Positions 54,812-62,793 of a DNA stretch of 64,000 bases are shown here, in pieces; within the stretch, counting starts at the first letter, position 1, and each line of letters opens with the position of its first letter. Under the pieces are notes generated by a model. That model saw only the letters and a program-made list of their open reading frames with translations. It searched no databases and was not told the DNA's origin. Origin of the DNA: Nocardia cyriacigeorgica (GTDB taxonomy: Bacteria > Actinomycetota > Actinomycetes > Mycobacteriales > Mycobacteriaceae); the NCBI RefSeq assembly GCF_029868385.1, contig NZ_JARWNX010000056.1, positions 1-64,000 of the forward strand, given 5' to 3'. The translations under genes were made by a program, and so were the position numbers.

Positions 54812-57193
54812 TCAGGCGCCCACGTAGGTCGCGAGATGCTCGCCGGTGAGGGTGGAGCGGTCGGCGACGAGGTCCGCGGGGGTGCCTTCGAAGACGATCT
54901 TGCCGCCGTCGTGGCCGGCGCCGGGACCGAGGTCGATGATCCAGTCGGCGTGGGCCATCACGGCTTGGTGGTGCTCGATGACGATCACCGATTTGCCCGC
55001 GTCGACGAGCCGGTCGAGCAGGCCGAGCAGATTCTCGACGTCGGCCAGATGCAGGCCGGTGGTCGGTTCGTCGAGGATGTACACCCCGCCCTTCTCTCCC
55101 ATGTGGGTGGCGAGCTTGAGGCGTTGGCGTTCGCCACCGGACAGGGTGGTGAGGGGCTGTCCGATGGTGAGGTAGCCGAGGCCGACGTCGGCGAGGCGTT
55201 GCAGGATCTTGTGGGCGGCGGGAATGCGGGCCTCCCCCGCGCCGAAGAATTCCTCGGCTTCGCTGACGGGCATGGTGAGTACTTCGCTGATATCGCGGCC
55301 GCCGAGCTTGTAGTCGAGCACCTCGGCCTGGAAACGTTTGCCCTCACAGACCTCGCAGGGCGATTCCATCGTCGCCATCATGCCGAGGTCGGTGTAGATG
55401 ACACCGGCGCCGTTGCAGGCGGGGCAGGCGCCCTCGGAGTTGGCGCTGAACAGTGCGGGTTTGACGCCGTTGGCCTTGGCGAACGCTTTGCGGATCGGTT
55501 CGAGCAGACCGGTGTAGGTGGCGGGGTTGGAGCGGCGGGAGCCCTTGATGGCGCCCTGGTCGATGACGACGACGCCGTCACGTCGGGCGAGGTTGCCGTG
55601 GATGAGTGAACTCTTACCGGACCCGGCGACACCGGTGACGACGGTCAGCACGCCGGTGGGGATGTCGACGTCGACGTCGACGAGGTTGTTCTGTGCGGCG
55701 CCGCGGATCTCGAGTGCACCGTCGGGTGCGCGGACCGATTCCTTGAGGGAGGCGCGGTAGCCGAGGTGGCGTCCGGTGTGGGTGTCGCTGGCGCGAAGGC
55801 CGTCGATATCGCCTTCGTAGCAGATGGTCCCGCCCCCGGTGCCCGCGCCGGGGCCGAGGTCGATGACGTGGTCGGCGATGACGATGGTTTCGGGTTTGTG
55901 TTCGACGACCAGGACGGTGTTGCCTTTGTCGCGCAGGCGCAGCAGCAGGTCGTTCATGCGCTGGATGTCGTGGGGGTGCAGGCCGATGGTTGGTTCGTCG
56001 AAGACGTAGGTGACGTCGGTGAGGGCTGAACCGAGGTGGCGGATCATCTTGGTGCGCTGGGCTTCACCGCCGGAGAGGGTGCCTGCGGGGCGGTCGAGGG
56101 ACAGGTAGCCGAGGCCGATCTCGACGAATCCGTCGAGGGTGTGGCCGAGGGCGGTGAGCAGTGGTGCGACGGAGGGTTCGTCGAGGTCGCGGACCCATTC
56201 GGCGAGGTCGTTGATCTGCATGGCGCAGGCGTCGGCGATGCTGATGCCGTTGATCTTCGAGGAGCGGGCGGCTTCGCTGAGGCGGGTGCCGTCGCATTCG
56301 GGGCAGGTGGCGAAGGTGATGGCGCGGTCGACGAAGGCCCGGATGTGGGGTTGCATGGCCTCTCGGTCTTTGGAGAGGAACGATTTCTGGATGCGCGGGA
56401 TCAGGCCTTCGTAGGTGACGTTGACGTTGTCGACCTTGATGCGGGTGGCTTCTTTGTAGAGCAGATCGTTGAGTTCGCGTTTGTTGTATTTGCCGATGGG
56501 CTTGTCGGGGTCGAGGAATCCGGAGCCCATGAAGATGCGGCCGTACCATCCGTCCATGCTGTAGCCGGGGATGGTGAGGGCGCCTTCGGCGAGGGATTTG
56601 GTGTCGTCGTAGAGCTGGGTGAGGTCGAAATCGGAGACGGTGCCCATGCCTTCGCAGCGTGGACACATGCCGCCGGTGATGTTGAAACTGCGGCGTTCTT
56701 TGGTGGTGTGGCCGGATTTTTCGATGGTGACGGCGCCTGCGCCGCTGATGGAGGCGACGTTGAAGGAGAAGGCCTGTGGTGAGCCGACGTGGGGTGTGCC
56801 GAGGCGGCTGAACAGGATGCGCAGCATGGCGTTGGCGTCGGTGGCGGTGCCGACGGTGGAGCGGACGTTGGCGCCCATGCGTTCCTGGTCGACGATGATG
56901 GCGGTGGTGAGTCCGCCGAGTGCGTCGACGTCGGGGCGGGCGAGGTTGGGCATGAAGCCTTGGAGGAAGGCGCTGTAGGTTTCGTTGATCATCCGCTGGG
57001 ATTCGGCGGCGATGGTGGAGAAGACCAGTGAGCTCTTGCCGGAGCCGGAGACGCCGGTGAAGACGGTGAGGCGGCGTTTGGGGATGTCGACGCTGATGTC
57101 TTTGAGGTTGTTCTCGCGGGCGCCTTGGACCCGGATGATGTCGTGGCTGTCGGCCGGGTGTGGTGCGGTGGCCTTGGTCTTGGCCGGGCTCAT
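54812..57193 (-). CDS. class II UvrA-like ABC ATPase
   Basis: A 793-residue protein with two ABC ATPase heads. Head 1: Walker A FTGVSGSGKSSLVFSTI, signature GTLSGGEAQRTKM, Walker B YVFDEPTIGLHP. Head 2: Walker A VVTGVAGSGKSSLI, signature TTLSGGERQRLKL, Walker B YILDEPTTGLHL. Four CxxC pairs (CPRCEG, CPECDG, CPACNG, CEVCEG) form zinc modules. Housekeeping UvrA has about 950 residues; the shorter length here indicates the UvrA2/DrrC-type class, linked to tolerance of DNA-binding drugs rather than core repair. GGAGACACC precedes the ATG. Confidence 0.88.
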   Translation of the reverse strand: MSPAKTKATAPHPADSHDIIRVQGARENNLKDISVDIPKRRLTVFTGVSGSGKSSLVFSTIAAESQRMINETYSAFLQGFMPNLARPDVDALGGLTTAIIVDQERMGANVRSTVGTATDANAMLRILFSRLGTPHVGSPQAFSFNVASISGAGAVTIEKSGHTTKERRSFNITGGMCPRCEGMGTVSDFDLTQLYDDTKSLAEGALTIPGYSMDGWYGRIFMGSGFLDPDKPIGKYNKRELNDLLYKEATRIKVDNVNVTYEGLIPRIQKSFLSKDREAMQPHIRAFVDRAITFATCPECDGTRLSEAARSSKINGISIADACAMQINDLAEWVRDLDEPSVAPLLTALGHTLDGFVEIGLGYLSLDRPAGTLSGGEAQRTKMIRHLGSALTDVTYVFDEPTIGLHPHDIQRMNDLLLRLRDKGNTVLVVEHKPETIVIADHVIDLGPGAGTGGGTICYEGDIDGLRASDTHTGRHLGYRASLKESVRAPDGALEIRGAAQNNLVDVDVDIPTGVLTVVTGVAGSGKSSLIHGNLARRDGVVVIDQGAIKGSRRSNPATYTGLLEPIRKAFAKANGVKPALFSANSEGACPACNGAGVIYTDLGMMATMESPCEVCEGKRFQAEVLDYKLGGRDISEVLTMPVSEAEEFFGAGEARIPAAHKILQRLADVGLGYLTIGQPLTTLSGGERQRLKLATHMGEKGGVYILDEPTTGLHLADVENLLGLLDRLVDAGKSVIVIEHHQAVMAHADWIIDLGPGAGHDGGKIVFEGTPADLVADRSTLTGEHLATYVGA

Positions 57194-57352
57194 GGTGTCT
57201 CCATCTGTTGGCGGGCGCGTTCGCCGTGGTTGTCGCTGGGGTGTCGAGCGCGATCGTATTCGTCGAGGCGGGCCGCGCGCACGAACCGGCCCCCGTCGGC
57301 GGTGGTAGGCGTCGGCGGGATCCGGTCGCGGTATTGCCGGTCGGTTGCCTGG

Positions 57353-57763
57353 TCAGCTGGCCTGTTGGATGCGCAGCAGGTTGCCTGCGGGGTCGCGGAA
57401 GGCGCAGTCGCGGACGCCGTAGGGCTGGTCGGTGGGTTCTTGGACGACTTCGGCGTCGCGGGATTGCAGGCGTTCGAAGGTGCTGTCGACGTCTTTGCTG
57501 GCGAGCACGATGCTGGCGTAGGTGCCTTTGGCCATCATTTCTGCGATGGCGGTGCGTTCGTCGTCGGTGAGGCCCGGGGTGGCTTCGGGTGGGTAGAGGA
57601 CGATGGCGGTGTCGGTTTGGTCGGCGGGGCCGACGGTGATCCAGTGCATGCCGTTGTAGCCGACGTCGTTGCGGACTTCGAAGCCGAGGGTGTCGCGGTA
57701 GAAGGTGAGGGTGGCCTCGGGGTCGGTGTGTGGCAGGAAGCTCGCGCTGATGGTGATATCCAT
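57353..57763 (-). CDS. VOC (glyoxalase/bleomycin resistance) family protein
   Basis: A 136-residue vicinal-oxygen-chelate protein with two beta-alpha-beta-beta-beta units: TISASFLPHTDPEATLTFYR, DTLGFEVRNDVGYNGMHWIT and, in the second half, VDSTFERLQSRDAEVVQEPT ending AFRDPAGNLLRIQQAS. Of the usual metal ligands only the C-terminal region is partly conserved, so catalytic activity is uncertain. It starts 5 bp after the stop of the AraC gene, so the two are co-transcribed. Confidence 0.85.
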   Translation of the reverse strand: MDITISASFLPHTDPEATLTFYRDTLGFEVRNDVGYNGMHWITVGPADQTDTAIVLYPPEATPGLTDDERTAIAEMMAKGTYASIVLASKDVDSTFERLQSRDAEVVQEPTDQPYGVRDCAFRDPAGNLLRIQQAS

Positions 57764-57768
57764 GCTGA

Positions 57769-58212
57769 TCAGGCTAATTGTGGATCGGTGGCCGGTGCTT
57801 CTCGATTCCTGATCGGTCTGGTGACCTGTTTGGCGACGCAGGAGGGCATGCCTGCGGTGTGGTCGGCGGCTTCGCGTCGGTAGACGCTGGGTGGTATGCC
57901 GACCAGTTCGGTGAAGCGGGTGCTGAAGGTGCCCAGTGATTGGCAGCCGACGGCGAAGCAGACTTCGGTGACGTTGAGTTCACCGGCGCGCAGTAGCGCC
58001 ATGGCGCGTTCGATGCGTCGGGTCATCAGGTAGGAGTAGGGGGATTCGCCGTAGGCCTGTTTGAACTGGCGGCTGAGGTGTCCGGCGGACATGTGGGCGT
58101 CGCGGGCGAGGGCTTCGACGTCGAGGGGTTTGGCGTATTCGCGGTCGATGCGGTCGCGGACCCGGCGCAGTCGCGCGAGGTCGCGCAAGTGTTGCTCCGT
58201 GGGTGTGCTCAC
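57769..58212 (-). CDS. AraC family transcriptional regulator (DNA-binding domain only)
   Basis: A 147-residue protein consisting essentially of the two AraC helix-turn-helix units: LDVEALARDAHMSAGHLSRQ, FKQAYGESPYSYLMTRRIER and LNVTEVCFAVGCQSLGTFST, RFTELVGIPPSVYRREA. No N-terminal sensing domain is present, which is common for the short AraC proteins paired with a VOC protein in actinobacteria. GTG 58212 is chosen from the family length; longer readings of this frame run antisense into the next gene. It forms a two-gene unit with the VOC protein. Confidence 0.85.
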   Translation of the reverse strand: MSTPTEQHLRDLARLRRVRDRIDREYAKPLDVEALARDAHMSAGHLSRQFKQAYGESPYSYLMTRRIERAMALLRAGELNVTEVCFAVGCQSLGTFSTRFTELVGIPPSVYRREAADHTAGMPSCVAKQVTRPIRNREAPATDPQLA

Positions 58213-58313
58213 CTTGGTGATGCTGCCATGTCGGGTGCTGGTTGCCCAGTGACGGTGCCGGTGGCAGCTGTCGAGGTGCGGGTCCGGCGACAGGTGGGGG
58301 GTTGGCATGGGTG

Positions 58314-61300
58314 CTACAGCGGTGGGGGTTCGACGTCGCAGGTGCCGCGGCGACGTGCTCGGGCGGCGGTGTAGTCGGGGTGGTCGGCGCCGAGGGCGTG
58401 TGGGTAGCGGTCGAGGGTGTCGGCTTCGAGGGCGTCTGCTTCGTCGTGGCGGCCGAGCGCGCGCAGGTCGAGGGCGAGGTTGATGGCGGTTTGCAGGGTG
58501 TAGCCGTGGTCGGCGCCGCGGATACGGCGGCAGCGGGCCAGGACGTCGGTGCCGAGTTCGACGGCTTCGGTGAGCCGTTCGAGTCCTGCGAGGTCGGAGG
58601 CGAGGCCGGATTGGGCGGCCAGGGTGTAGGGGTGTTCGGCCGAGAGTCGTTCGGTGAAGATGTCGACGGCTTCCTGGTCGAGGGTCAGCGCTTCGTCGTA
58701 GCGGTTGTGGCTGCGCAGCGCGGCGGCGTAGTTGACGGCGCAGGCGGCGGTGTACTGGTGGGTGGGTGATCCGGTGGAGCAGCGTCGATAGGCTTCGGCG
58801 GCGTGTTCGAGGGCCTGGTCGGGGTCGCCGGTGAGGCGGTAGTCGTTGGCGACGTTGGTGCGGGCGGCGATGGATTCGGGATGGTCGGGGCCGTAGACGT
58901 CGATGTGGTCGGTGAGGACGTCGCGTTGCATGTGTAGGGCGTCGGTGTAGCGGCCGGCTTTGCGGTAGGAGACGGCGAGGTTCTTGCGGGCGCGCAGGAT
59001 GTTTTGTTGTCGTGGGCTGCCGAGCAGTTCGATGAAGTCGGCGAGCACGCGTTCTTGCAGCGCGACCGAGGCCTGGTAGTTGCCGAGTTCGCGGTGGTTG
59101 CGGGCGACGTTGTTGACGCAGTGCAGGCGCAGGATGGGGTCGTCGGCCAGCATCGGGTCGTTGCGGAACCGTTCGTAGTTGCCTGCGTCGAGTTCCATCG
59201 CGGCTGCGAACCGGCCCATCACCCGGTAGGACACGGCCAGGTTGTGGGCCGCACGTACGGTTTCGATGCTGCCCTCCCCCAGACATTCACGCGCCCACGC
59301 ATGTGATCGTTCGTTGAAGGCGACCGCACCGGCCCAGTCCCCCGCGGTGCGCATGCAGGCCGCGATCAGGTCGCTGGACCAGATGTATTCCTCGGGGTAG
59401 GTGCCGCGCAGCTGCTCCACACCCGAGAGGGCGGCCATGGCGGCTTCGCGGGCGCGGGCCCAGTCACCGAGCTGCCACAGCGCGTTGCCGGTCACGATCC
59501 AGATTCGGATGACGCCGATATCGGTGTCGCCGAGGATCGGGGTCCAGGCTTCGGCGGCATGGATCCCCAGACCGGCGGCCGCGGTCAACTCGCCCTGCAC
59601 TCGCAGGGCTTCGACGACGTGGCGGATCAGTTCCGGCAGTTGGGCGCAGGGGTCGTCAGGGTGGGTGAGGTGGGTGCAGGCAAGCACCTCGGTGTGGGCG
59701 ATCTGCTGCCACAGCCACAGATACCGGCCCCACAGGGCCGGTAGGTCGGTGCGGTGCGGGTCGGCGTCGCACAGCACCTGGTGGGCGATGTGGCGGTTGG
59801 TGTCGGCGACGGTGGTGGGCAGGAAGTCGCGGATTCCGTGCCAGGGCACGGTGTGGATCTTCAGGGCGCGTCCGCGTTCGGTGAGGGGGTCGGCGCAGAT
59901 CTGGGCGACCGAATCGCGGGTGGCCAGCTCGAGGACGTTGCGGCGGCGGTGTTCGTTGGTGAGGGCGTCGGCGAGTTGTTCGGGCAGGCGTGCGCCGATA
60001 CGTCGTTCGGAGCCGGGCAGTGTCGAGGTCAGCAGGGCCAGCGAGATCGCTTGGTCGGGGCCGAAACTGGCGAGCAGGCGCAGCAGTTGGCCCGCTGCCC
60101 ACGCGTCCGAGCCGACGGGTTCGTCGATCAGGGGGCGCACGGAGTCGCCGATGATCGAGGCGGCGCGTTTGTAGGAGGCGGTGAGTTCCTTGTCGAGCAG
60201 TGTGAACGGCGTCGAACGCATGCGCTGTAGCAGCGTGTCGTCGACGGTGTCGATACCGCGGGAGCCGCGGTGAGCCAGGGCGTTGAGCAGGACGGGGCTG
60301 CCGTCGACGGCGTCGCTGAACTGGCGTGCCATCGGTTCGGCCATATCGTCGACGTGGCGGCGCAGGAAGTCGGCGCCCTCGGTGGTGGTGAACATGGGCA
60401 CCCGCAGGGGTTGCGGGTGGTCCCAGTCGGTCACTTTCGAGGTGAGCAGGATGTGTCCGGGGCCGTCCCAGGGCACCATGTCCGACAGCAGTGCCGGTTT
60501 GCGTGGCAGCGGTAGGTGTTCGCGGCTGGTGCGGAAGCGGTCGGGGGTGACGTTGTCGTAGACGAGTAGGTAGCGGATGTCGGATCGGCGCAGCGCGTCG
60601 ACGACCTCGAGGTGGCGGGTGGCGCGTGGCAGCGAGTCGGGCAGCCCGAGTGGGGCGGCGAGTTGGCCGAGTTCGGTGCGCATCACGGCGCCGTTGTCCC
60701 CGGAAATCCAGGCGATGAGGTCGTATTGGGAGCGGAAGCGCCGCACATGGGCTGCGGCGAGCCAGGTTTTGCCGCTGCCCGCGATGCCGGCGAGGACGCA
60801 GGCGCCGGAGGTGTCCAGTTGGCGGCGGAGGGTGTCGAGTTCGTGTTCGCGACCGTAGAACCATTCGGGTTGATGCTGCGGCATGGTTTTGGACTGGTAG
60901 CCGACGAACATCTGCTGACTCGGGTAGCGCACCCGCATCCGGCTCGCACGTTGCAGGGTGTGTGGTGCGGTGGCGGTGTGGTCGTGGCCGAGGGCTTGTA
61001 GGAACCTGGTGCGGGCCTGTGTTTCGTCGGCGAGCAGCCGCAGGTCGATGGCCGTGAGGTGTGCTGCGTCGGCGGGGATGGTGGCGGTGGCGACGATGAC
61101 CGCGAGCACCGCGTCCGGGGTGGAGCTGTAGCGGGTCCAGTTGTGGGTGGTGGTGCGACGCATGAGGTGGTCGCTGATCACCAGCACGATTGTGCGGCCG
61201 GTATCCGGTTCGGGCATGGCGGTGGCGGTGTCGACGCGGTGCAGGTCCACGTGGAGTCCGGTGTCGGTGCCGATCTGTTGTAGCCACAGCGCCCAGACCG

Positions 61301-61367
61301 CGTCTTCGCCGGTGTGGGCGACGATGATCGGTGCGGCGGTCGTCGAAAGCGCAGGCGTGGCAGCCAC
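58314..61367 (-). CDS. fxsT: FxsT-like TIR/NTPase/TPR protein
   Basis: A 1017-residue STAND-type protein. Residues 12-125 form a TIR-like alpha/beta domain (APIIVAHTGEDAVWALWLQQ; TIVLVISDHLMRR). Residues about 170-500 are an NTPase with EWFYGREHELDTLRRQL, Walker A GIAGSGKT (194-201) and a Walker B-like RYLLVYDNV. Residues about 640-1000 carry TPRs, for example LAVSYRKAGRYTDALHMQRD. It ends CDVEPPPL, a tail like that of FxSxx-system TPR proteins. GTG 61367 follows AGGAG at 8 nt and lies 11 nt after the HExxH gene. Longer readings to 62330 overlap that gene and are rejected. A sensor or effector role is inferred. Confidence 0.8.
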   Translation of the reverse strand: MAATPALSTTAAPIIVAHTGEDAVWALWLQQIGTDTGLHVDLHRVDTATAMPEPDTGRTIVLVISDHLMRRTTTHNWTRYSSTPDAVLAVIVATATIPADAAHLTAIDLRLLADETQARTRFLQALGHDHTATAPHTLQRASRMRVRYPSQQMFVGYQSKTMPQHQPEWFYGREHELDTLRRQLDTSGACVLAGIAGSGKTWLAAAHVRRFRSQYDLIAWISGDNGAVMRTELGQLAAPLGLPDSLPRATRHLEVVDALRRSDIRYLLVYDNVTPDRFRTSREHLPLPRKPALLSDMVPWDGPGHILLTSKVTDWDHPQPLRVPMFTTTEGADFLRRHVDDMAEPMARQFSDAVDGSPVLLNALAHRGSRGIDTVDDTLLQRMRSTPFTLLDKELTASYKRAASIIGDSVRPLIDEPVGSDAWAAGQLLRLLASFGPDQAISLALLTSTLPGSERRIGARLPEQLADALTNEHRRRNVLELATRDSVAQICADPLTERGRALKIHTVPWHGIRDFLPTTVADTNRHIAHQVLCDADPHRTDLPALWGRYLWLWQQIAHTEVLACTHLTHPDDPCAQLPELIRHVVEALRVQGELTAAAGLGIHAAEAWTPILGDTDIGVIRIWIVTGNALWQLGDWARAREAAMAALSGVEQLRGTYPEEYIWSSDLIAACMRTAGDWAGAVAFNERSHAWARECLGEGSIETVRAAHNLAVSYRVMGRFAAAMELDAGNYERFRNDPMLADDPILRLHCVNNVARNHRELGNYQASVALQERVLADFIELLGSPRQQNILRARKNLAVSYRKAGRYTDALHMQRDVLTDHIDVYGPDHPESIAARTNVANDYRLTGDPDQALEHAAEAYRRCSTGSPTHQYTAACAVNYAAALRSHNRYDEALTLDQEAVDIFTERLSAEHPYTLAAQSGLASDLAGLERLTEAVELGTDVLARCRRIRGADHGYTLQTAINLALDLRALGRHDEADALEADTLDRYPHALGADHPDYTAARARRRGTCDVEPPPL

Positions 61368-61378
61368 GTTCGCTACTC

Positions 61379-62629
61379 CTATCGCAGGGTCGCTGCGGCC
61401 GTGTGGCCGTCGCTGTCGGTGAGCGCGGTGTGCCGCATCAGGGTGACGAAATGGCGGCCTGCCGCTGTCAGTCGGTCGGTGTCGAGCAGGGTGTCGCAGG
61501 CGGTGAGTGTTTGTTGCCGAACCGGATCGGCGGCGGGCACGGGTGTGTCGGTGGGGTGGCCGGTGGCGCGATGCCAGAAGCGGGCCACCGCGAGGTGGGC
61601 GTAGCTGCCGTGCAGCAGGGCACTCGGTGGGCGGAGTTCGCTGCGCCACGGTGAGGGCAGGTCGGCGGGCCCGTCGGCGTTGATCAGTGGCCGCATCTCC
61701 ATCAGCACGGCGAGTTTGGAGTGCTGGAATTCGTGTAGCAGACCGGTCGCTGCCGTCACCGGGTCGGTGGGTAGCACCATGGCGGTGGCGCCGAATGCGT
61801 CGACGAGGGTGGAGGTGCGGAATGCGCTCACCGCACGGTCGCGTGGCAGGACGGCGCGCAGGCCGTGGGCCAGTGGTGTGGCCAGTTCGGGCACCACCTG
61901 GGCCAGTAGTCGCATCGCCGCGTCGAACAGGTGCTGCCAGCTGCGGTATTCGGTGTCGCTCCACGGTGTCCAGTGGGTGTCGGGTGCGGGTGGGGGCAGG
62001 TCGGGCCAGGCGGACGGTGTGGCGGGTAGGTCGTCGAATTCGATGTCGATGCGTCCGGTGGGCAGGTGCGCCGTCAGTGTGCGCAGGGGGGTCCAGTGCC
62101 CGCCGTCGAGGTGTGCGGTGTCGGTGCCGCGGTAGCGGATTCGTGGGTTGGGGGCGGTGGGCCCGGTCCAGCAGCCGAGGCCGGGCACGACCACGGCGTC
62201 GCCGACGTGTGGGAGTTCCAGATCGAAATCCATTCGAGCGCGTATCGCGGCCGCGGCGGCGAACGAGGCCAGATGTGTCTGCGGTTCGGTGGGATCGGCT
62301 GCTGTGTCGACGGCGCAGACCGCGGCCCATGCACCGAATCGGGGGTGTTGCAGTATCTTCCGCGCGGCTTCGGGTGCGTGACGCTGCACCTGTACCAGCA
62401 GCTCGAACCCTGCTCGCGCCTGTGGTGGCAGGCTGTCGGTGCCGTCGCGTAGGACTGCGGCGAGGAAGGCGAGGTTGCGGCTGAGGCGGGCGCGTTGCAG
62501 CACTGCCAGGGTGTCGGGGTGGTCGGTGAGGGTGGCGAGGGCGTCGAGTTCGGCGCCGGAGACGGTCAGTTCACCGGTGGTCGTGGTGGGGTGGGCGTGT
62601 GGTGGTGGGGTGTGGGAGGTGTCGATCAC
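61379..62629 (-). CDS. HExxH-type putative peptide beta-hydroxylase
   Basis: A 416-residue protein with HEFQH at residues 299-303 (GLLHEFQHSKLAVLMEMRPL) and the following LLHGSYAHLAVARFWHRATG. This is the pattern of the alphaKG-dependent HExxH peptide-modifying enzymes, best known as the C-terminal part of FxsB. Those enzymes use Fe(II) and 2-oxoglutarate to hydroxylate side chains of a precursor peptide. Here the domain is stand-alone, with an N-terminal helical region (LVQVQRHAPEAARKILQHPR). GTG 62629 overlaps the stop of the peptide frame (GTGA). Substrate and activity are inferred from family and context. Confidence 0.75.
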   Translation of the reverse strand: MIDTSHTPPPHAHPTTTTGELTVSGAELDALATLTDHPDTLAVLQRARLSRNLAFLAAVLRDGTDSLPPQARAGFELLVQVQRHAPEAARKILQHPRFGAWAAVCAVDTAADPTEPQTHLASFAAAAAIRARMDFDLELPHVGDAVVVPGLGCWTGPTAPNPRIRYRGTDTAHLDGGHWTPLRTLTAHLPTGRIDIEFDDLPATPSAWPDLPPPAPDTHWTPWSDTEYRSWQHLFDAAMRLLAQVVPELATPLAHGLRAVLPRDRAVSAFRTSTLVDAFGATAMVLPTDPVTAATGLLHEFQHSKLAVLMEMRPLINADGPADLPSPWRSELRPPSALLHGSYAHLAVARFWHRATGHPTDTPVPAADPVRQQTLTACDTLLDTDRLTAAGRHFVTLMRHTALTDSDGHTAAATLR

Positions 62630-62793
62630 GCGCCTCCGCCCGCATTGTGGCCGGCGAAGATGATGCCGACGGCGGCCCTGCGGCGGCGCGCGGTGTGGAA
62701 GGCGTGCGTCACGTCGGGACGACGGTCGCCGAGTAGGTCCTCGAGCGGTGTGTCGGTCAGGTCGGGTAGTCCCCGGGTGTCGTCGGATTCCAT
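62626..62793 (-). CDS. putative RiPP-like precursor peptide, 55 aa
   Basis: ATG 62793 follows GGGGGA and encodes a 55-residue peptide. Its leader contains RGLPDLTDTPLEDLLG, like the DLT-x-PL-x-L motif of FxsA-type precursors. A basic patch ARRRR precedes a C-terminal core AAVGIIFAGHNAGGGA. It does not end in FxSxx. The stop overlaps the start of the HExxH gene by 4 nt. The frame is continuous with the ClC gene upstream, so the peptide could be a nested gene or the tail of that protein. An earlier start at 62883 would give 85 residues. Confidence 0.55.
   Translation of the reverse strand: MESDDTRGLPDLTDTPLEDLLGDRRPDVTHAFHTARRRRAAVGIIFAGHNAGGGA

Noticed and set aside
54800..55609. 269-codon plus-strand frame starting at the palindrome
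   Set aside because: It has a Shine-Dalgarno from the palindrome arm, but the Gly/Val/Glu-rich product is a mirror of the UvrA-like ATPase.
58213..59286. In-frame extension of the AraC gene to 505 residues
   Set aside because: The added sequence is a low-complexity Arg/Pro shadow of the FxsT-like gene in another frame.
61368..62330. In-frame extension of the FxsT-like protein to about 1338 residues
   Set aside because: The extra 321 residues are Arg/Pro/His-rich and run through the HExxH gene in another frame. GTG 61367 has a proper Shine-Dalgarno and TIR-like sequence begins there.
47863..62630. GC-skew switch as proof that the dif-like site is the terminus
   Set aside because: Skew on the plus strand changes repeatedly with individual genes across the window, and the local change from C-rich to G-rich is opposite to what a terminus would give, so it neither supports nor settles the call.
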